DNA of 57,577 nt from Sphingobacteriaceae bacterium (GTDB taxonomy: Bacteria; Bacteroidota; Bacteroidia; B-17B0; Aurantibacillaceae). The stretch lies in NCBI GenBank assembly GCA_023251775.1, contig JAHEYC010000011.1, positions 1-57,577 on the forward strand, in the 5' to 3' direction. The notes under the pieces were generated by a model. It had not been told where the DNA came from. It did no database searches and saw only the letters and a list, made by a program, of their open reading frames with translations. Below are positions 53,241 through 57,577 of the stretch, in pieces. The stretch's first letter is position 1. Each line of letters opens with the position of its first letter. Both the position numbers and the translations under genes were made by a program.

Positions 53241-54482
53241 ATGATACGGGTGTGTGTTTTTATACTTATGCTTTATGCATCAGGGTGTATTGCTCAAAAT
53301 AAGGCCATTGATTCGCTGATCAATATTTTGAATAGTGGAAAACAGGATACAGTGCGTGTTTTGCGTTTGTGTTCTTTATGTAGCGAATACAGATCGATAG
53401 GCCAATATGATAACGCGTTGGCGCATGCAAAACAAGCATATCAATTATCGGGACAACTAAAGTTTAATCATGGTCTTGCCCGTTCGAGCAGCAACATGGC
53501 CAATGTTTATTACAAACAAGCGAATTATCCGTTAGCGTTGAAAAGTCATTTTGAAGCTTTAAAGATCAGGCAAGAAACTAATGATAAATGGGGAATGGCC
53601 GAAACATACCATAATCTTGGTGCTGTATACGAGAAAATGAGCGATTACCCTAAAGCACTTGAAAGTTATTCTACTTCATTGGACATGCATCTTAAATTGG
53701 GAGATCAGGATAATATAACCAAAACGTATAGTAGTATGGGAATTGTGTACGAGAAGCAGGGAAAATATAACAAAGCCCTTGAATGTTTTTCTTTATCTAT
53801 TGCAGGATTGAGTGAAAAGGAAAGGGAGAATAGTTCGTTGTACTCTGCTGACCTGATGAATATAGGAAATACTTATATACAACAGGGAAATTATGAAGAG
53901 GCTTTAAAATATGAACAGTCTTCTTTGGAAATGGAGAGAAAAAAGGGGAATAAGCAGGGAATTGCTGATGCTTATAGTAATATTGGTGTTATCTATGAGA
54001 AGCAAGGTAAATACTCTAATGCAAAGAAGAATCATAACAATTCTCTTGACATAAAAAAAGATCTTGGAGACAAACAAGGTATCGCTAGTTCATATAATAA
54101 TCTTGCGATACTCGAAAAGAAAAAAGGTGATTATCCGGAGGCTCTTAAAATGCAGTTTGCAGCATTGGCTATTTACCAGGAAATAGGCGATAAAGAGAAT
54201 ATTGCTATTTCTAATTGTAATCTTGGTTTATTGCAAGCCATACTTAAAAAATTCAAGGATGCAGAACGGTGTTTTGATAAAGCGCTGAAGCTTTCCCTCG
54301 AAATTGGAAGCAAAAGCTTGGTAACAATAAGCTATAGAAATCTTGCTTCACTATATAATGAGATGTCGACTTTAAAAGGCGTTAGTTTGAAGGAGTCAAA
54401 TTCATATCAGTTAAAAGCGCTTGAGTTTTTTAAACAATACACTGCTGACATGGAAGCTATTAATAAAAGAGAAGAGGAGTAG
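53241..54482 (+). CDS. Secreted TPR-repeat protein
   Basis: This 413-aa protein has a signal peptide (MIRVCVFILMLYASGCIAQ, ending near residue 19) and about eight tetratricopeptide repeats of 40 residues with the pattern GxAxxYxNLGxxYxxxGxYxxALxx. The lipobox-like ASGC may instead make it a lipoprotein. Related proteins in this phylum usually continue into a membrane helix and a kinase, cyclase or SpoIIE output domain; here the protein ends after the TPRs with the charged tail NKREEE. purA follows convergently 28 bases later. It may be a soluble scaffold or a reduced sensor. Confidence 0.82.
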   Translation: MIRVCVFILMLYASGCIAQNKAIDSLINILNSGKQDTVRVLRLCSLCSEYRSIGQYDNALAHAKQAYQLSGQLKFNHGLARSSSNMANVYYKQANYPLALKSHFEALKIRQETNDKWGMAETYHNLGAVYEKMSDYPKALESYSTSLDMHLKLGDQDNITKTYSSMGIVYEKQGKYNKALECFSLSIAGLSEKERENSSLYSADLMNIGNTYIQQGNYEEALKYEQSSLEMERKKGNKQGIADAYSNIGVIYEKQGKYSNAKKNHNNSLDIKKDLGDKQGIASSYNNLAILEKKKGDYPEALKMQFAALAIYQEIGDKENIAISNCNLGLLQAILKKFKDAERCFDKALKLSLEIGSKSLVTISYRNLASLYNEMSTLKGVSLKESNSYQLKALEFFKQYTADMEAINKREEE

Positions 54483-54510
54483 GTTTGCCGTTTTATTCTG
54501 TGAGCAAAGA

Positions 54511-55779
54511 TCACATTCGTATCGTCTGCGTTCTATCCGGTCCAACTGATACAATTGTAATTGGAGTCTCCGTTTCTTTTTCAATGAATTTAATATAATC
54601 CATTAATTCCTTTGGAAGCTTGCCTTTGTCAGTTACACCAGTTAAGTCAACACTCCAGCCTTTTACCGTAGTGTAAACCGGTTGTAAATATTTTGGATCT
54701 ATATTATAAGGCAGGTAATCAATTTTTTTACCATTGTGTAAATAGTGCGTGCAAATATCTAACGATTCAAAATCACTTAACACATCGGCCTTCATCATCA
54801 TTAATTCTGTTACACCATTAATGGTGATCGCATATTTTAATGCAGGAATATCTAACCAGCCTGTTCTTCTCGGACGACCGGTTGTACTTCCAAACTCTCT
54901 ACCTATTTGACGCATTTTTTCACCGATAGGATTATCTAATTCTGTAGGAAATGGTCCGCTGCCTACGCGCGTGCAATATGCTTTAAATATTCCAATAACA
55001 TTTCCAATTCTGTTCGGTGCAATTCCTAATCCGTTACAAGCGCCCGCGCAAATAGTGTTTGAAGATGTTACAAATGGATAAGATCCAAAATCAATATCCA
55101 ATAACGAACCTTGCGCGCCTTCGGCCAATATTTTTTTACCGGCTTTAATGGCATTGTTCACGTAATGTTCGGTATCAACAAATTGCAATTGCTTTAAATA
55201 GTCAATTGCCTCAAACCAAGTTGGCTCAAGTTCCGCTAAATTATATTCAAAATTATGGTAGGATAATAATTGCTTGTGTTTTTCAACTAAGGCATCGTAT
55301 TTTTCTTTGAATTCTTTTGTTTCAATATCGCCAATGCGTAATCCGTTGCGTCCGGTTTTGTCCATGTAAGTCGGACCAATTCCTTTTAACGTAGAACCAA
55401 TTTTATTTTTTCCTTTAGAAGCTTCACTCGCAGCATCCAACAAACGATGCGTTGGTAATATCAAATGTGCGCGGCGACTGATCATTAATTTACTTTTTAC
55501 ATCTACTTTTAAAGCCGCTAATGCATCTAATTCTTTTTTAAAGATCACGGGATCAATTACCACACCATTTCCCACAACATTTACTGCGGTAGGATGGAAA
55601 ATTCCGCTAGGAATAGTATGAAGCACATGTTTGATGCCATTGAATTCTAAGGTATGCCCGGCATTTGGTCCGCCCTGAAAACGGGCAATAATATCATACG
55701 CAGGGGTTAAAACATCCACAATTTTCCCTTTTCCTTCGTCGCCCCACTGCAGGCCTAATAATACATCAGCTTTGTTCAT
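54511..55779 (-). CDS. purA: Adenylosuccinate synthetase
   Basis: PurA (422 aa) makes adenylosuccinate from IMP, GTP and aspartate. Family hallmarks are QWGDEGKGKIVD at residues 11-22, GGPNAGHT near 36, GIGPTYMDKTGRNGLR near 132 and TTGRPRRTGWLD near 293. The length is normal. A -7 box lies 18 bases upstream. It is monocistronic and convergent with the TPR gene. Confidence 0.97.
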   Translation of the reverse strand: MNKADVLLGLQWGDEGKGKIVDVLTPAYDIIARFQGGPNAGHTLEFNGIKHVLHTIPSGIFHPTAVNVVGNGVVIDPVIFKKELDALAALKVDVKSKLMISRRAHLILPTHRLLDAASEASKGKNKIGSTLKGIGPTYMDKTGRNGLRIGDIETKEFKEKYDALVEKHKQLLSYHNFEYNLAELEPTWFEAIDYLKQLQFVDTEHYVNNAIKAGKKILAEGAQGSLLDIDFGSYPFVTSSNTICAGACNGLGIAPNRIGNVIGIFKAYCTRVGSGPFPTELDNPIGEKMRQIGREFGSTTGRPRRTGWLDIPALKYAITINGVTELMMMKADVLSDFESLDICTHYLHNGKKIDYLPYNIDPKYLQPVYTTVKGWSVDLTGVTDKGKLPKELMDYIKFIEKETETPITIVSVGPDRTQTIRM

Positions 55780-55796
55780 TTTATAAAAGTAAAGGG

Positions 55797-55804
55797 CAAA
55801 TATA
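55797..55804 (-). promoter_or_regulatory. Candidate -7 box of purA
   Basis: TATATTTG on the minus strand (55804-55797) matches TAnnTTTG, 18 bases before the purA ATG. No -33 TTTG is seen at a good distance. Confidence 0.5.
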
Positions 55805-55913
55805 TCATAATTGCAGAAGTAAGTATGAGCATTTTATTAACTATTATGGCATGTTTTTAATATTGGCCAATTAGCAAATAAAATACTAAATTAGCACCTC
55901 TTAATAAGTAAAT

Positions 55914-57302
55914 ATGCAATACGATATCATTGTTATAGGAAGCGGACCGGGCGGTTATGTTACTGCCATTCGCGCTGCGCAATTGGGTTTTAAAACAGCC
56001 ATTGTAGAAAAAGAAAGTTTGGGCGGTGTGTGTTTAAATTGGGGTTGTATCCCAACCAAAGCGCTTTTAAAAAGTGCGCAAGTATTTGAATATTTAAATC
56101 ATTCGAAAGATTACGGAATTAGTGCCGATAATATTAAAGCAGATTTTAGCGCGGTTGTAAAACGGAGCAGAGATGTAGCCGATGGCATGAGTAAAGGTGT
56201 TCAGTTCTTGATGAAGAAAAACAAGATTGATGTGATCATGGGAACTGCAAAAGTAAAAGCGGGGAAGAAAGTTAGTGTTATAGGTGCAGACGGAAAACTA
56301 GAAGAACATTCGGCCAATCATATTATTATTGCAACAGGAGCACGTTCGCGCGCACTACCAAATTTACCACAAGATGGTAAAAAAATAATTGGTTATCGCG
56401 AAGCAATGGTTTTACCTAAACTTCCAAAAACCATGGTAGTTGTGGGAAGCGGGGCTATTGGTGTTGAGTTCGCTTACTTTTATGCAACGATGGGAACGAA
56501 AGTTACTGTAGTTGAATTTTTACCAAATATTGTTCCTGTAGAAGATGAAGATGTAAGTAAACAATTGGAACGTTCATTCAAAAAAATTGGAATTGATATC
56601 ATGGTGGATTCTTCGGTGGAGAGTGTTGACACAAAAGGAGAAGGTTGTAAAGTGAATATCAAAACAAAAACAGGGAATATAAGCTTAGATGCAGAGATCG
56701 TTTTATCAGCCGTTGGAATTGAAGCAAATATTACAGGACTTGGTTTAGAAGAAGTAGGAATTAAAACCGACAAAGGAAAAATTGTTGTCGATAAATTTTA
56801 TAAGACAAACATTCCGGGTTATTATGCCATTGGAGATTGTGTTCCCGGTCAGGCTTTAGCGCATGTGGCAAGTGCCGAAGGAATTACCTGCGTAGAAAAA
56901 ATAAAAGGCACACATGCCGAAGCCATTGATTATAATAATATCCCCGGCTGTACGTATTGTCAACCCGAAATTGCATCGGTTGGTTTTACCGAGAAAAAAG
57001 CAAAAGAAGCAGGCTATACCATTAAAGTTGGAAAATTTCCATTCTCTGCCTCAGGCAAAGCAAGTGCATCAGGCGCAAAAGACGGATTCATAAAATTAAT
57101 TTTTGATGCCAAATACGGTGAAGTATTAGGCGCGCATATGATAGGTGCCAACGTTACCGAAATGATAGCCGAAATTGTTGCTATTCGTAAATTGGAAACT
57201 ACAGGACACGAATTAATAAAAACTATCCATCCACATCCAACCATGAGCGAGGCTATAATGGAAGCTGCAGCGGCGGCTTATGGGGAGGTGATACATTTGT
57301 AG
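55914..57302 (+). CDS. lpdA: Dihydrolipoyl dehydrogenase
   Basis: LpdA (462 aa) reoxidises lipoamide of 2-oxo-acid dehydrogenase complexes with NAD. The FAD-binding GSGPGGYVTAIRAAQ is at about 9-23, the redox disulphide C40-LNWG-C45, the NAD-binding GSGAIGVEFA near 181, and the C-terminal catalytic HPHPTMSEAI near 442. The length is normal. No lipoyl E1 or E2 gene is in the window. It is transcribed away from purA. Confidence 0.96.
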   Translation: MQYDIIVIGSGPGGYVTAIRAAQLGFKTAIVEKESLGGVCLNWGCIPTKALLKSAQVFEYLNHSKDYGISADNIKADFSAVVKRSRDVADGMSKGVQFLMKKNKIDVIMGTAKVKAGKKVSVIGADGKLEEHSANHIIIATGARSRALPNLPQDGKKIIGYREAMVLPKLPKTMVVVGSGAIGVEFAYFYATMGTKVTVVEFLPNIVPVEDEDVSKQLERSFKKIGIDIMVDSSVESVDTKGEGCKVNIKTKTGNISLDAEIVLSAVGIEANITGLGLEEVGIKTDKGKIVVDKFYKTNIPGYYAIGDCVPGQALAHVASAEGITCVEKIKGTHAEAIDYNNIPGCTYCQPEIASVGFTEKKAKEAGYTIKVGKFPFSASGKASASGAKDGFIKLIFDAKYGEVLGAHMIGANVTEMIAEIVAIRKLETTGHELIKTIHPHPTMSEAIMEAAAAAYGEVIHL

Positions 57303-57359
57303 TAACTTTTGTCACCCAGAGCGAAGTAGAAGGGTGCTTAATTTTTATATATTTGGTTT

Positions 57360-57577
57360 ATGAAAATAGAGGTAGCTGTTCTTATGTTGTTCGCCTGTTT
57401 GGTCTTCCTTGCTTGTAAAAAAGAAGAAAAACAAACAACTGTAGTAACTAATCCTAATGCTCCTGCACCAAGCCCTCCAGCCACTAGTAGCGCAACCGTT
57501 TTTTCAGGCATATTCAGCGCTACTTCTTATACATCTTATGGGGTTGGAAGTTCAGTCCCAGTTATAACCATGTACGC
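57360..57577 (+). CDS. Start of a lipoprotein gene (partial)
   Basis: The frame begins MKIEVAVLMLFACLVFLACKK with a lipobox cysteine at about residue 19, followed by a proline- and threonine/serine-rich linker. It is cut by the right edge of the window, so the mature domain is not seen. The gap from lpdA is short and includes a GTCACCCAGAGCGAAGTAGA word resembling dispersed repeats. Confidence 0.6.
   Translation, partial: MKIEVAVLMLFACLVFLACKKEEKQTTVVTNPNAPAPSPPATSSATVFSGIFSATSYTSYGVGSSVPVITMY

Overview
The window is a chromosomal segment of a low-GC Bacteroidota bacterium, probably Flavobacteriales-like and free-living. Reasons: five secreted proteins end in type IX secretion (T9SS, Por) C-terminal sorting domains; several genes carry the Bacteroidota promoter pattern TTTG-N19/20-TAnnTTTG; CarB lacks the C-terminal MGS domain; and there is a TPR/SpoIIE phosphatase of the type common in this phylum. 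No rRNA, prophage, CRISPR array or classical insertion sequence was seen. The content is mostly housekeeping plus secreted and surface proteins, with an unusually dense set of short palindromic intergenic repeats.

Layout. 1-2938: end of a polysaccharide operon (Wzc-like kinase C-terminus, RfbC, WecA/MraY-like transferase, lytic transglycosylase). 3119-8091: uvrA, a small basic secreted protein, purD. 8086-12559: carB with a hydrolase and a haem c lipoprotein on the minus strand. 12689-13298: a compact unit with 36-bp inverted ends around a GxxExxY (PD-(D/E)XK) gene. 13305-19014: an unknown 558-aa protein, a proline-iminopeptidase-like lipoprotein, an orphan small gene between two palindromic repeats, and a TPR/SpoIIE phosphatase. 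19080-23472: a seven-gene minus-strand membrane-protein operon with a Coq4-like protein. 23689-25080: era, initiator tRNA, and a GIY-YIG gene placed between the tRNA and a copy of its 3' part. 25179-30787: two large T9SS cargo proteins. 30876-34900: LolC/E-like permease, rbfA, MsbA-like exporter, lipoprotein. 34946-40042: alpha-2-macroglobulin-like protein and a small secreted partner. 40450-43439: two tandem T9SS paralogues with matching promoters. 43494-50620: hpt, adk, obgE, a Mom-like GNAT gene, miaA, a kelch protein and a MATE exporter, all on the minus strand. 50663-57577: threonylcarbamoyl-AMP synthase, PrsW protease, TPR protein, purA, lpdA and the start of a lipoprotein gene.

How it fits together. 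Nucleotide metabolism (purD, carB, hpt, adk, purA) and tRNA modification (miaA, Sua5/YwlC) are scattered among ribosome and GTPase factors (era, rbfA, obgE). The envelope set (MsbA-like, LolC/E-like, A2M, lytic transglycosylase, T9SS cargo) fits a diderm that exports adhesins and surface proteins.

The strongest candidates for something under-described are: (1) the 610-bp GxxExxY unit, whose 36-bp ends are almost perfect inverted repeats and recur, without the gene, as small palindromic elements elsewhere in the window; and (2) a minimal GIY-YIG nuclease gene inserted at initiator tRNA-Met with an exact 30-bp copy of the tRNA 3' end at its far side. Other notable points are an adenylate kinase with a histone H1-like tail, a kelch gene whose signal peptide begins at a non-standard ATC codon, and a divergent promoter made of an 11-bp perfect inverted repeat.
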